Under the pieces are notes generated by a model. The model had not been told where the DNA came from. It did no database searches and was given only the letters and a program-made list of their open reading frames with translations. The translations under genes were made by a program, and so were the position numbers. A DNA stretch of 64,000 bases, taken from positions 558,001 through 622,000 of the forward strand of contig NZ_JABGCI010000001.1 in the NCBI RefSeq assembly GCF_019799905.1, given 5' to 3'. Below are positions 26,219 through 34,428 of the stretch, one piece after another (within the stretch, counting starts at the first letter, position 1; each line of letters starts with the position of its first letter). The DNA is from Trujillonella endophytica. GTDB lineage: Bacteria > Actinomycetota > Actinomycetes > Mycobacteriales > Geodermatophilaceae.

Positions 26219-27676
26219 GTGCTTGTCACTCTGTCCACCACCCATGTGCCGGCGACCGATCTCGGCTTCCTGCTGCACAAGAACCCGGCGCGGGCGCAGC
26301 AGGTGGAGGTGTCGACGGGCACGGCGCACGTGTTCTACCCGGAGGCGGACGAGCGCCGGTGCACGGTGGCCCTGCTGCTGGAGGTCGATCCGATCGGCAT
26401 GGTGCGGACCGCTCGCTCCGGCGGTGCCGAGGGGGCCGCGCTGGCCCAGTACGTCAACGATCGCCCATACGCGGCGTCGAGTCTGCTGGCCGTAGCGCTG
26501 GGCAAGGCGTTCTCCAGTGCGCGTAGGGGCGTGAGCAAGGAGCGGCCGGACTTGGTCGACGCCGCGCTGCCGCTGGAGGTGCACGTGCCGGCGCTGTCGT
26601 GCCGTGGTGGCGTCGAGATGGCGCAGCGGTTCTTCGGGCCGCTGGGCTGGCACGTCGAGGCAACCCCGGTGCCGCTGGACGAGACGCTGCCGGGATGGGG
26701 CGCCTCGAGGTACGTGGACCTGCGGCTGGCCGGTGAGCTCCGGCTGGCGGACGCGCTCAACCATCTCTACGTCGCGCTGCCGGTCCTGGACGACGCCAAG
26801 CACTACTGGGTGGGCACCGACGAGGTGGAGAAGCTCCTGCGCGCCGGCAGCGGCTGGCTGGCCACCCACCCGGACCGGGAGCTGATCACCCGCCGGTATC
26901 TGGGTCACCGGACCGCGCTGACCCGTCGGGCGATCGAGCGGCTCGCCGAGGTCGACGACGCCGAGGCCGAGGCGCTGGACGACGCCACCGCCCCACCGGT
27001 GCCGGCGGTCGGCGGGCCGTCGACCGCTAACGGAGATGACGCAGTGTACCGGCCGGTGCCTCTGGCGCTGCAGCGGCACGGGGCGGTCCTGGCTGTACTG
27101 CGCTCGGCCGGTGCGCAGCGGGTGATCGATCTGGGCTGTGGAGCGGGCGCGCTGCTGCCCGCGCTGCTGGCCGAGTCGGCCTTCACCGAGATCCTCGGGG
27201 TGGACGTCAGCGCCCGGGCACTGGAGGTCGCCGCCCGCAAGCTGCGGCTGGACCGGCTGCCCGAGCGGCAGCGTGCCCGGATCCGGCTGCTGCAGAGCGG
27301 ATTGACGTACACGGACGCCCGGCTGCGCGGGTTCGACGCCGCCGTGTTGATGGAAGTCGTCGAGCACCTCGACCTCGACCGGTTGCCGGCCCTGGAGCAC
27401 GTCGTCTTCGCGGCCGCCGCGCCGACCACCGTGGTCGTCACCACGCCCAACGTCGAGTACAACGTGCGCTATCCGGACCTGCCGCCAGGGGCGTTCCGGC
27501 ACCGGGACCACCGCTTCGAGTGGACCCGGCAGCAGTTCACCGATTGGGCAGCCGCCGTCGGGGACCGGCACGGCTACGCGGTACGGCTGCTGGGCGTCGG
27601 GGACGAGGATCCGGACTTGGGTGCGCCCTCGCAAATGGCCGTCTTCACCCGCCGGTCCGCGGAGGTGGCGGCGTGA
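26219..27676 (+). CDS. hen1: Hen1: 3'-terminal RNA ribose 2'-O-methyltransferase
   Basis: 485 residues. In the bacterial RNA repair complex Hen1 methylates the 2'-OH at the break before ligation, so the mended RNA resists a second cut. The N-terminal half (opening VLVTLSTTHVPATDLGFLLH) is the bacterial Hen1 N-domain, which in the family activates the Pnkp ligase. The C-terminal half is a methyltransferase with SAM loop VIDLGCGAGALL (about 302-313) and the metal-binding pattern EVVEHL (about 379) plus HRDHRFEW (about 427), the Hen1 E-E-H-H set. GTG start at 26219. The stop overlaps the pnkp start (GTGA), so the two are made together. Full length and intact. Confidence 0.95.
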   Translation: MLVTLSTTHVPATDLGFLLHKNPARAQQVEVSTGTAHVFYPEADERRCTVALLLEVDPIGMVRTARSGGAEGAALAQYVNDRPYAASSLLAVALGKAFSSARRGVSKERPDLVDAALPLEVHVPALSCRGGVEMAQRFFGPLGWHVEATPVPLDETLPGWGASRYVDLRLAGELRLADALNHLYVALPVLDDAKHYWVGTDEVEKLLRAGSGWLATHPDRELITRRYLGHRTALTRRAIERLAEVDDAEAEALDDATAPPVPAVGGPSTANGDDAVYRPVPLALQRHGAVLAVLRSAGAQRVIDLGCGAGALLPALLAESAFTEILGVDVSARALEVAARKLRLDRLPERQRARIRLLQSGLTYTDARLRGFDAAVLMEVVEHLDLDRLPALEHVVFAAAAPTTVVVTTPNVEYNVRYPDLPPGAFRHRDHRFEWTRQQFTDWAAAVGDRHGYAVRLLGVGDEDPDLGAPSQMAVFTRRSAEVAA

Positions 27677-30243
27677 CCGCCCCGACCGAGGAACGCGCCG
27701 CCGTCGGGCCGCGCACCGTCCTCGTGCCCGAACTGGCTCTCGTCGTGCTGATCGGGGTGAGCGGCTCGGGCAAGAGCACCTTCGCGCGCCGGCACTTCCG
27801 CGCCACCCAGGTGCTGTCGAGCGACTTCTGCCGCGGCCTGGTCGCCGACGACGAGAACGACCAGGCGGCGACCCCGGCCGCGTTCGCGCTGCTGCACCAC
27901 ATCGCCGGCATCCGGCTGCGCGCCGGCCGGCTGACGGTGGTGGACGCCACCAACGTCAAGGCCGAGGACCGGGCGTCGCTGGTGCGGCTGGCACGGGAGC
28001 ACGACGTGCTGCCGGTGGCGATCGTCCTCGACGTGCCCGAGAGCGAGTGCCTGGCCCGCAACGCCGCACGGCCCGACCGCGACCTCGACCCCGGCGTCGT
28101 CCGGCGGCAGCGGGCCGACCTGCGGCGCGGCCTGCGCGGCCTGAGCCGCGAGGGCTTCCGCAAGGTGCACGTGCTGACCGGCACCGAGGAGGTCGAACGC
28201 GCGGCCATCGCCTACGAGAAGCAGTACAACGACCGGCGCGAGGACACCGGCCCGTTCGACGTCATCGGTGACGTCCACGGCTGCCGCGGCGAGCTCGAGG
28301 CACTGCTCGCCGAACTCGGCTACGGGCTGCGCTTCGACGAGCACGGCCGCCCCGTCGACGCCGAGCACCCGGCCGGGCGGCGGGCGGTCTTCGTCGGCGA
28401 CCTCGTCGACCGCGGGCCGGACTCACCCGGGGTCCTGCGCCTGGTCATGGGCATGGTCGCCGCCGGACACGCCCTGTGCGTGCCCGGCAACCACGAGAAC
28501 AAGCTGGTGCGCGCGCTGCGCGGGCGCAACGTGCAGCTCACCCACGGCCTGGAGCGCACGCTGGCCCAGCTCGAGGCCGAGGACGAGACCTTCCGCCGGC
28601 AGGTCGAGGAGTTCTGCCACGGCCTGGTCAGCCACTACGTGCTCGACGGCGGGGCGCTGGTCGTCGCCCACGCCGGGCTGAAGGAGTCCCTGCAGGGCCG
28701 CTCAAGCGGACGGGTGCGGGCCTTCGCGCTCTACGGCGAGACGACCGGGGAGACCGACGAGTTCGGCCTCCCGGTTCGCTACCCGTGGGCGACCGAGTAC
28801 CGGGGACGGGCGATGGTCCTCTACGGGCACACGCCGGTGCCCACGCCGGAGTGGGTCAACAACACCCTGTGCCTGGACACCGGCTGCGTGTTCGGCGGCC
28901 GGCTCACCGCGCTGCGCTATCCCGAACGCGAACTCCTCAGCGTGGCCGCCGAGCGGACCTACTACGAGCCGGCCCGCCCGTTCCTGCCGGAGGACGACGC
29001 CGCGCCTGCGGTCGAGGCGCGGCGGCGGGACGACGTCCTGGATGTGGAGGACGTGCTCGGGAAGCGGGTCGTCGAGACCCGTCTGGCGGGCCGAGTGACC
29101 GTGCGCGAGGAGAACGCCGCGGCGGCGATCGAGGTGATGAGCCGCTTCGCCGTCGCCCCGGAACAGCTGCTGTACCTGCCGCCGACGATGAGCCCCTCGG
29201 CCACCAGTACCCGGCCCGGCCTGCTGGAGCACCCGGCCGAGGCCTTCGCCTACTTCCGTGGAGAAGGCGTGGCGGAGGTGGTCTGCCAGGAGAAGCACAT
29301 GGGCTCCCGGGCCGTCGCCCTCGTCCGCCGCGCCGAGGACGCGTCGTCCCTCGGCGCGCTGCACACCCGTACCGGCCGGTCCCTCTTCGGCGCCGAACTC
29401 ACCGCCGCGTTCCTCGGCCGCCTCGGCGCCGCCGCCGACAAGGCCGGTCTCTTCGACGAACTCGACACCGACTGGCTGATGCTGGACGCCGAGCTGCTGC
29501 CGTGGTCGGTGAAGGCCGGCGACCTCATCCGCAACCAGTACGCCGCCGTCGGTGCCGCGGCGAGGACCGCGCTGTCGGCTGCCGTCACCGCGCTCGAGCA
29601 GGCCGCCAGCCGTGGGCTTGAAGTGGGCGAGCTATTCGACCGCCAGCGGAGGCGAGCCGCCGACGCCGAATTGTTCACGGACGTCTACCGCCGGTACTGC
29701 TGGCCCACCGACGGTCTGACCGGCGTCTCCTTCGCCCCGTTCCAGATGCTCGCCACCGCAGGCGCCACCTACGCCGACCGGCCGCACGCCTGGCACCTCA
29801 ATGTCGCAGACCGCCTCGCCGACGTTGACCCCGAACTGATCCGCGGCACGCGCTCGCTCACCGTCGACGTAACCGACCCGGCCAGCGAAGCCGCGGCGAC
29901 CGCCTGGTGGGAGCAGATGACCGCGGCCGGGGGCGAGGGCATGGTCATCAAGCCGGCGGGCAACCTGACGCGCGGACCGCGAGGCGTTGTGCAGCCCGGG
30001 CTGAAGGTCCGCGGACGCGAGTACCTGCGGCTCATCTACGGCCCGGACTACACCGAACCCCAGCACCTCGACCGGCTGAGGGAGCGCTCACTCGGCCGCA
30101 AGCGGGGTCTCGCGCTCCGGGAGTACGCCCTCGGCATCGAAGGACTCGAGCGGCTCGCCCGCGGCGAACCGCTGTGGCGGGTTCACGAGTGCGTCTTCGC
30201 CGTCCTCGCGCTGGAGTCGGAACCGGTCGATCCGAGGCTCTGA
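27673..30243 (+). CDS. pnkp: Pnkp: polynucleotide kinase-phosphatase-ligase for RNA repair
   Basis: 856 residues with three modules. Kinase: P-loop GVSGSGKST (28-36), VVDATNV, RPDRD; it phosphorylates the 5'-OH end. Phosphatase (about 195-440): GDVHGC, GDLVDRG (242-248), GNHE, VVAHAG, YGHTP; it is a calcineurin-type 2',3'-cyclic phosphate and 3'-phosphatase. Ligase-type adenylyltransferase (about 470-856): nucleophile K541 in EKHMGS, EGMVIKP at about 755, GLKVRG at about 777. All key residues are present. In the family the ligase needs Hen1 as partner. GTG 27673 overlaps hen1. Length matches bacterial Pnkp (about 850). Confidence 0.96.
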   Translation: MTAPTEERAAVGPRTVLVPELALVVLIGVSGSGKSTFARRHFRATQVLSSDFCRGLVADDENDQAATPAAFALLHHIAGIRLRAGRLTVVDATNVKAEDRASLVRLAREHDVLPVAIVLDVPESECLARNAARPDRDLDPGVVRRQRADLRRGLRGLSREGFRKVHVLTGTEEVERAAIAYEKQYNDRREDTGPFDVIGDVHGCRGELEALLAELGYGLRFDEHGRPVDAEHPAGRRAVFVGDLVDRGPDSPGVLRLVMGMVAAGHALCVPGNHENKLVRALRGRNVQLTHGLERTLAQLEAEDETFRRQVEEFCHGLVSHYVLDGGALVVAHAGLKESLQGRSSGRVRAFALYGETTGETDEFGLPVRYPWATEYRGRAMVLYGHTPVPTPEWVNNTLCLDTGCVFGGRLTALRYPERELLSVAAERTYYEPARPFLPEDDAAPAVEARRRDDVLDVEDVLGKRVVETRLAGRVTVREENAAAAIEVMSRFAVAPEQLLYLPPTMSPSATSTRPGLLEHPAEAFAYFRGEGVAEVVCQEKHMGSRAVALVRRAEDASSLGALHTRTGRSLFGAELTAAFLGRLGAAADKAGLFDELDTDWLMLDAELLPWSVKAGDLIRNQYAAVGAAARTALSAAVTALEQAASRGLEVGELFDRQRRRAADAELFTDVYRRYCWPTDGLTGVSFAPFQMLATAGATYADRPHAWHLNVADRLADVDPELIRGTRSLTVDVTDPASEAAATAWWEQMTAAGGEGMVIKPAGNLTRGPRGVVQPGLKVRGREYLRLIYGPDYTEPQHLDRLRERSLGRKRGLALREYALGIEGLERLARGEPLWRVHECVFAVLALESEPVDPRL

Positions 30244-30247
30244 CACG

Positions 30248-30269
30248 CCCTGAAGGCGGCCTATGGGAC
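30248..30269. repeat. 22-bp inverted repeat, left copy
   Basis: Starts 4 bases after the pnkp stop. It is the reverse complement of 31581-31602 with 21 of 22 matches. The core GGCCTATGGGAC recurs (inverted) a third time at 31539-31550. Confidence 0.75.
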
Positions 30270-30303
30270 ACGTGCTTGCCCGGTCCTCCGTCATCATGAC
30301 CGG

Positions 30304-30683
30304 GTGGCCGACCCCTATTCCGAACTGAGATGCGCGGTTCTGATCGATGCCAGTGAGGAAGGGACCGGCTTCTATGAGGCGTAGTGGGAAGCCAACGGCG
30401 TGTTCCCGGACTTGTCGATTGGCGAGCGCCTCGTTCTAGCGGAAAGTGTGGTCCACGACCTCGTGCAGGCCGGGCTGATCACCCTTTACCGCGGGGTGTG
30501 GGACGACAAGCTCCCGTCTGGCGACGAGCGACCCTCATGCCCATCAGTCGTGAGGAACTCTCCACCGTCCTCCGGACGTAAGAGGTCTGGGTGCCCACCG
30601 GGTCAACCCCGCCCGTCATCTTTGCCACGACGGACCAGGGAGCGGACGAGGCAAACCGTTGCCGCGAAGTGGGGGCGTGGTGA
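30304..30683 (+). pseudogene. Decayed hypothetical gene downstream of pnkp
   Basis: A reading that begins VADPYSELRCAVLIDASEEG is interrupted by a TAG at about 30382, continues as WEANGVFPDLSIGERLVLAE, then shifts by one base near 30528 to read ATLMPISREELSTVLRT, meets TAA, and continues to EVWVPTGSTPPVIFATTDQG and a TGA at 30681. Joined, it would be about 125 residues of ordinary protein composition. Two stops and one frameshift show loss of function. No family is recognised. Confidence 0.7.
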
Positions 30684-30824
30684 ATTGTGAATCACCGCAG
30701 GTCACAATCCCATCGGCTTCTGGGACGAAACGGACAGGGCCGTCTTCCGAAACGGCTGGGCCGGTCGAGCACGCGGTGCGCCGGCCATGGTGTCGCTGGC
30801 TGGCAAGAGGCGCGGCTCCGGTAC

Positions 30825-31292
30825 TCAGGGCATGCGGTCCGTGTCGTCGTTGGCCCCGCGGTGTGTCCCATCCTCCGGCGGACCAATCTGGGGTGCCCGG
30901 TGCAGCGGCCGGTGTGAGCGCAGCTCGATTCGGGCCAGGATGAGGCCGGCGGCGACGAGAGCCAGGGCCACAAGGAGGAACGGCCACGGACTCCACCGCT
31001 GCGCGCATTCGGTGGTGGACCCGTAGACGCGGCACACCTCGCCGGGGCCCTCCCGGTTCAACCAGGCCAGGAACAGCGGAGCAGCCGCGACACCGACAAC
31101 CAGCCCTGACCACCCACGCTCGCGCAGCCCCGGCACGGCCAGTCCAACGGCCATCAAGAAGGCGACCCCGATCAGGACGAAGATGCCGACGGTCAACAAG
31201 GCGATGACGCCGAAGCTGCCGGCCGCGCCGACGACGCCCCACCAGAAAAGGGCGGTCCAGGGGAGGCGGGTTGTGCGTGACGCTGTGGTCAT
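30825..31292 (-). CDS. Small four-helix membrane protein of the island
   Basis: 155 residues with four predicted membrane helices (about 10-30, 30-55, 60-80, 98-120), a central extramembrane loop with two Cys (EVCRVYGSTTECAQ), and a charged, His-containing C-terminal tail. ATG 31292 has GGAGG 4 bases upstream, so it is likely expressed. No family recognised. It faces pnkp and sits between the arms of the 22-bp inverted repeat. Confidence 0.65.
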   Translation of the reverse strand: MTTASRTTRLPWTALFWWGVVGAAGSFGVIALLTVGIFVLIGVAFLMAVGLAVPGLRERGWSGLVVGVAAAPLFLAWLNREGPGEVCRVYGSTTECAQRWSPWPFLLVALALVAAGLILARIELRSHRPLHRAPQIGPPEDGTHRGANDDTDRMP

Positions 31293-31795
31293 CAGTCCTC
31301 CGGGGGAACCGCTGTCGAGGGACGGGCAGAGCTACTCGCCACTGTGCATCTCGGCGGGTCAGGTGCGCGGCGAACGCCGGGGAACCTGCTGGTCGGGTAC
31401 CGGTCGCGCGTTGGTTCCCTCCCGTAGCCCCTTCGGTTCCATCATCGGCCGGCGGCGCGACCGGACGGACGGTGCACCGAACAGGTCCCCGGACTGCTCG
31501 GTCGAAGCGACCACATCACCATCAGCCCCGGGGAAGGTGTCCCATAGGCCAACGGGCGCCGACAGCCCTGGACAGGGGCTGTCCCATAGGCCGCCTTTAG
31601 GGACAGTCGGTCATGGTGGATAGAACCCGTTGAGCCGCCGATGCGTAGGGGCCCCCGCGCCCACACGGCGCCCGCACCGCGCCCACAGAAGGACCGTTTT
31701 CCGTCGTTCGCGGCCAACAGCAGTCAACGCCATACGGCCAGGTCAAAGCCGCAATTGCCCAGATCCTCGCAGGTCAGAAGAGCGTCTCGGGGGAG
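31293..31795. other. Gene-poor right end of the element
   Basis: 503 bases with no supported gene. It holds two copies of the GTCCCATAGGCC motif (31539-31550 and 31581-31592), nested hairpins (gacagccc 31561-31568 with gggctgtc 31576-31583; ctgtccc 31579-31585 with gggacag 31600-31606), and the border to attR. It probably contains the arm-type integrase sites, but none can be assigned by eye. Confidence 0.5.
31581..31602. repeat. 22-bp inverted repeat, right copy
   Basis: Reverse complement of 30248-30269 with one mismatch. It overlaps a local stem (31579-31585 with 31600-31606). Together the two arms enclose 1.35 kb with the decayed gene and the membrane protein. Confidence 0.75.
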
Positions 31796-31839
31796 CTTTT
31801 AATCCGCGGGTTGTGGGTTCGATCCCCACGGGGCCCACC
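31796..31839. repeat. attR core: 44-bp partial tRNA-Lys copy
   Basis: Identical by eye to 23980-24023. It lacks the 5' half of the tRNA, so it is not a functional gene. It marks the far end of the element. Confidence 0.93.
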
Positions 31840-31957
31840 GTGCCGACCTGCGCCGGCGGGTCGAACAGGGCTCGCCGCGCACGCGACAGCCGATCACTCC
31901 GGCCCGCCGTCGGAGTCGATCCTGTGTGCGCGAGGCGGGACGAGCGGGGGTGCCGAC

Positions 31958-32326
31958 ATGGCGGTGATCGACGACGTCCGGCCGCTGGGCGCCGAGCTGG
32001 AGCGCTCGTACCCGGTGTACGTACGGGCCAGGCTGAAGTCCCGCGTCCGGCGGATCGTCTACGTGGCCTTCTCCGCGGACGAGAGCGGGATCGGGTTCGC
32101 GTTCCCCAGAGAGGAGCGGGAGGCGCTCGTCCTGGCCGATCCGCACAGGTTCCGGATGCCGGCGGCCTCGGACATGCGCTTCCACTGGGTCCACGCCGAC
32201 CTCGCCGCCGTGGACCCGACCGAAGCGCGCGAGCTCGTCGTCGACGCCTGGCGCATGGTCGTCCCGGACAAGCTCTCGGGCGCGTACGACGCCCTCCATC
32301 CCACCGGCCCGGGGCGGCGCCGGTGA
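31958..32326 (+). CDS. MmcQ/YjbR-family protein
   Basis: 122 residues. The compact alpha/beta pattern with KSRVRRIVYVAFSADESGIGFAF, a central HWVHADL, and the C-terminal helical VDAWRMVVPDKL matches the MmcQ/YjbR (CyaY-like DNA-binding) family. The role is unknown; members are small cytoplasmic proteins. ATG 31958 is preceded by a weak GGGGG. First chromosomal gene beyond attR. Confidence 0.8.
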   Translation: MAVIDDVRPLGAELERSYPVYVRARLKSRVRRIVYVAFSADESGIGFAFPREEREALVLADPHRFRMPAASDMRFHWVHADLAAVDPTEARELVVDAWRMVVPDKLSGAYDALHPTGPGRRR

Positions 32327-32545
32327 GGAGCGGGGTCGCCCCGGTGGGGACCTGACCGGCGCGGACGACGTCCACCCGAAGTGAGCCCGCGTGGGAACGC
32401 CGGGGCGCCCCTGGGGCGTTGTGCCCGTGACGCGGCGCTCCAGCTCTGGTCTCGCGGTGCCGATGTCCCCGGTGGCCGCCGGCGACCTGGCCGGCGCCGG
32501 AGGCCCGGTCACCAGGCGCCGGACCCGCACGATCGAGGAGAGACC

Positions 32546-32749
32546 ATGGACTACCTCCGCCGTCTGCAGATGGAGCGGCCCGTCCTGTTCTGGGTGATCA
32601 TCGCCCTGGGCATCTGGCTCGGCTTCCAGCTCGTGCTGTTCGTCGCCGCGGTCGTGCTCGGGCCGTTCGGGCTGCCGTCGTGGGTCCCGCTCGCGCTCGT
32701 CCTGGCCGCCCTCGTCGTCGTGGCCCGCCGCCAGAGCCGGTACCGCTGA
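32546..32749 (+). CDS. Small two-span membrane protein
   Basis: 67 residues. ATG 32546 follows GAGGAGAG by a few bases. It starts MDYLRRLQMERPVLFWVIIA, with two hydrophobic helices separated by a short Gly/Pro turn, and ends in a basic RRQSRYR tail. No family recognised. The strong ribosome-binding site supports it as a gene. Confidence 0.7.
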   Translation: MDYLRRLQMERPVLFWVIIALGIWLGFQLVLFVAAVVLGPFGLPSWVPLALVLAALVVVARRQSRYR

Positions 32750-32811
32750 CCGGGGTCGCCCCGCACTGACCGGCACCGCTCCGACGCCGGAGCGGGAGCT
32801 ACGTTGCGACG

Positions 32812-33876
32812 GTGCCCGACCTCTTCGCGCCCCTGACCTTCCCGCGGGGCCGCCCGATGCCGAACCGGCTGGCGCTGGCGCCGCTGACGAACCGGCAGAG
32901 CCACGACGACGGCCGGCTGTCGGAGCAGGAGCGCGCCTGGCTGGTGCGCCGCGCCCGGGGCGGCTTCGGGATGACGATGACGTGCGCCTCCCACGTGCAG
33001 CCGAACGGCCAGGGGTTCGGCGGTCAGCTCGCCATCCACTCCGACGCCTTCCTCGACGGGCTCACCTCGCTCGCCACCGACCTGCGGGGGACCGGCACCC
33101 TCGCCGTCGTCCAGCTGCACCACGCCGGCGCACGGGCCGAGCGCGAGCTGGTCCGGGACCGCGTGTCGGCCTCCGAGCTCGACGGCGCCCGGGCGCTCAC
33201 CACCGACGAGGTCCACCAGCTGCGCGACGACTTCGTCGCCGCGGCCGTGCGCGCCGAGCGGGCGGGCTTCGACGGCGTGGAGGTGCACGGCGCCCACGGC
33301 TACGTGCTCACCCAGTTCCTCTCCGCGGAGACCAACCGGCGCACCGATGCCTACGGGGGCTCGCCGGAGAACCGCGCCCGGCTGTTGCTCGAGGTGCTGG
33401 CCGGCATCCGTGCAGCCTGCGGGCCGGACCTCCAGCTGGGCCTGCGGCTGTCCACCGAGCGCTTCGGGCTGCGCACCCTGGAGATCCGCGACCTGGTGGG
33501 CGAGCTGTTCGGCCGCGGCGAGCTCGACTACCTGGACCTCTCGCTCTGGGACGTCACCAAGTACGCCGTGGACGACGACGCCCAGGACAAACCGCTGCTG
33601 GAGCTGTTCGCCGAGCTGCCCCGCGGCGACATCCGCCTCGGGGCCGCCGGGAAGGTGCGGACGCCGGCCGACGCCGTCGCGCTGCTCGAGCGGGGGGCGG
33701 ACTTCGCCTTCATCGGGCGCGCGGCGATCCTGCACGGCGAGTACGCCCAGCTGGCCCAGGACCCGGCGTGGCAGCCGGTGCCGATGCCCGTCGACCCCGC
33801 GTACCTCCCCGGGCAGGACGTCAGCCCGGCCTTCGTCGACTACCTGCGCACCTTCCGCGGGTTCCTGGCCTCGTAG
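32812..33876 (+). CDS. Old-yellow-enzyme family NADH:flavin oxidoreductase
   Basis: 354 residues, TIM-barrel FMN enzyme that reduces activated C=C bonds. It shows the FMN/substrate residues in LAPLTN, VQLHHAG, the catalytic pair HGAHGYVLTQF, the active-site NRRTDAYGGSPENR, and IGRAAI with the phosphate site in the last barrel strands. Full length. GTG at 32812. Substrate unknown. Confidence 0.9.
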   Translation: MPDLFAPLTFPRGRPMPNRLALAPLTNRQSHDDGRLSEQERAWLVRRARGGFGMTMTCASHVQPNGQGFGGQLAIHSDAFLDGLTSLATDLRGTGTLAVVQLHHAGARAERELVRDRVSASELDGARALTTDEVHQLRDDFVAAAVRAERAGFDGVEVHGAHGYVLTQFLSAETNRRTDAYGGSPENRARLLLEVLAGIRAACGPDLQLGLRLSTERFGLRTLEIRDLVGELFGRGELDYLDLSLWDVTKYAVDDDAQDKPLLELFAELPRGDIRLGAAGKVRTPADAVALLERGADFAFIGRAAILHGEYAQLAQDPAWQPVPMPVDPAYLPGQDVSPAFVDYLRTFRGFLAS

Positions 33877-33884
33877 GCGCCCGC

Positions 33885-34211
33885 CTACGGACGCCGCGCC
33901 GAGCGGCACGATGCGACGCCCCGCTGGGCGAGGACGGCCCGGAGCCGCTCCGCGGATCGCCGGTGCTGACCGGCGCGGTCCCGCAGCACCCCGGCGAGGA
34001 CGGCGTTGCTGCACGCGTCGGCGCGGCTGTCCAACGAGGTCGCCGTCTGGATGTGGACGTCGACGACCTGCAGCTGCTCGAGCAGCTCGCGCCGTTCGTC
34101 CACGGAGATCTGCGCCGTCCACCACGCCGGCCTCGGTGGGCGGACATCGCGCGCGACGGCGGGGCCGTGGTCGCGGCGGGGACCGGGGACACCTCGTCCG
34201 TCGGTCGTCAT
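33885..34211 (-). CDS. Hypothetical helical protein
   Basis: 108 residues from ATG 34211. The C-terminal part (ERRELLEQLQVVDVHIQTAT and then RDRAGQHRRSAERLRAVLAQ) reads as two amphipathic helices and lacks the Arg/Pro/Gly repetition of false frames. The N-terminal 35 residues are disordered. It converges on the OYE gene, with only 8 bases between stops. No family recognised. If it is not real, 33877-34428 has no gene. Confidence 0.45.
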   Translation of the reverse strand: MTTDGRGVPGPRRDHGPAVARDVRPPRPAWWTAQISVDERRELLEQLQVVDVHIQTATSLDSRADACSNAVLAGVLRDRAGQHRRSAERLRAVLAQRGVASCRSARRP

Positions 34212-34428
34212 CCTCGGCCTCCTCGGTGTCGTGCCGTCACCTGAGGAGACGCCCTGCGTACCGAGGGAGGACGAGGTACCCACCGCGGCGGACCCCTGGC
34301 CGAGGACCGGGCCCGAGCGCGACGGGGGCCGCTGAGCGGTGGTGCACGTCCGGAGGGAGGGCGGTGCCGCGTCAGGCACCGCCACCGAGGGCGTCCCCCT
34401 CGCGGCGTGGACGGAGCAGTCCCCGGGC

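Larger units (their letters stand above)
23980..31839. mobile_element. 7.8-kb integrative element in tRNA-Lys carrying Hen1-Pnkp RNA repair
   Basis: Bounded by 44-bp att repeats. Contents: integrase, a 167-residue unknown protein, hen1, pnkp, a decayed gene, a small membrane protein, and a 22-bp inverted repeat. No replication, transfer, capsid or excisionase gene is seen, so it is at best mobilisable with help. Its non-cargo parts (25.2-26.2 and 30.3-31.8 kb) look less GC-rich and more broken than the chromosome around them. Confidence 0.88.

Noticed and set aside
30241..30275. Left arm of the 22-bp repeat as a pnkp terminator
   Set aside because: The arm does not form a local hairpin with itself; its complement lies 1.3 kb away.
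31743..32375. Minus-strand frame over attR and the MmcQ gene
   Set aside because: It reads through the partial tRNA and antisense to a clear gene, with Arg/Pro-rich composition. It is not a gene.
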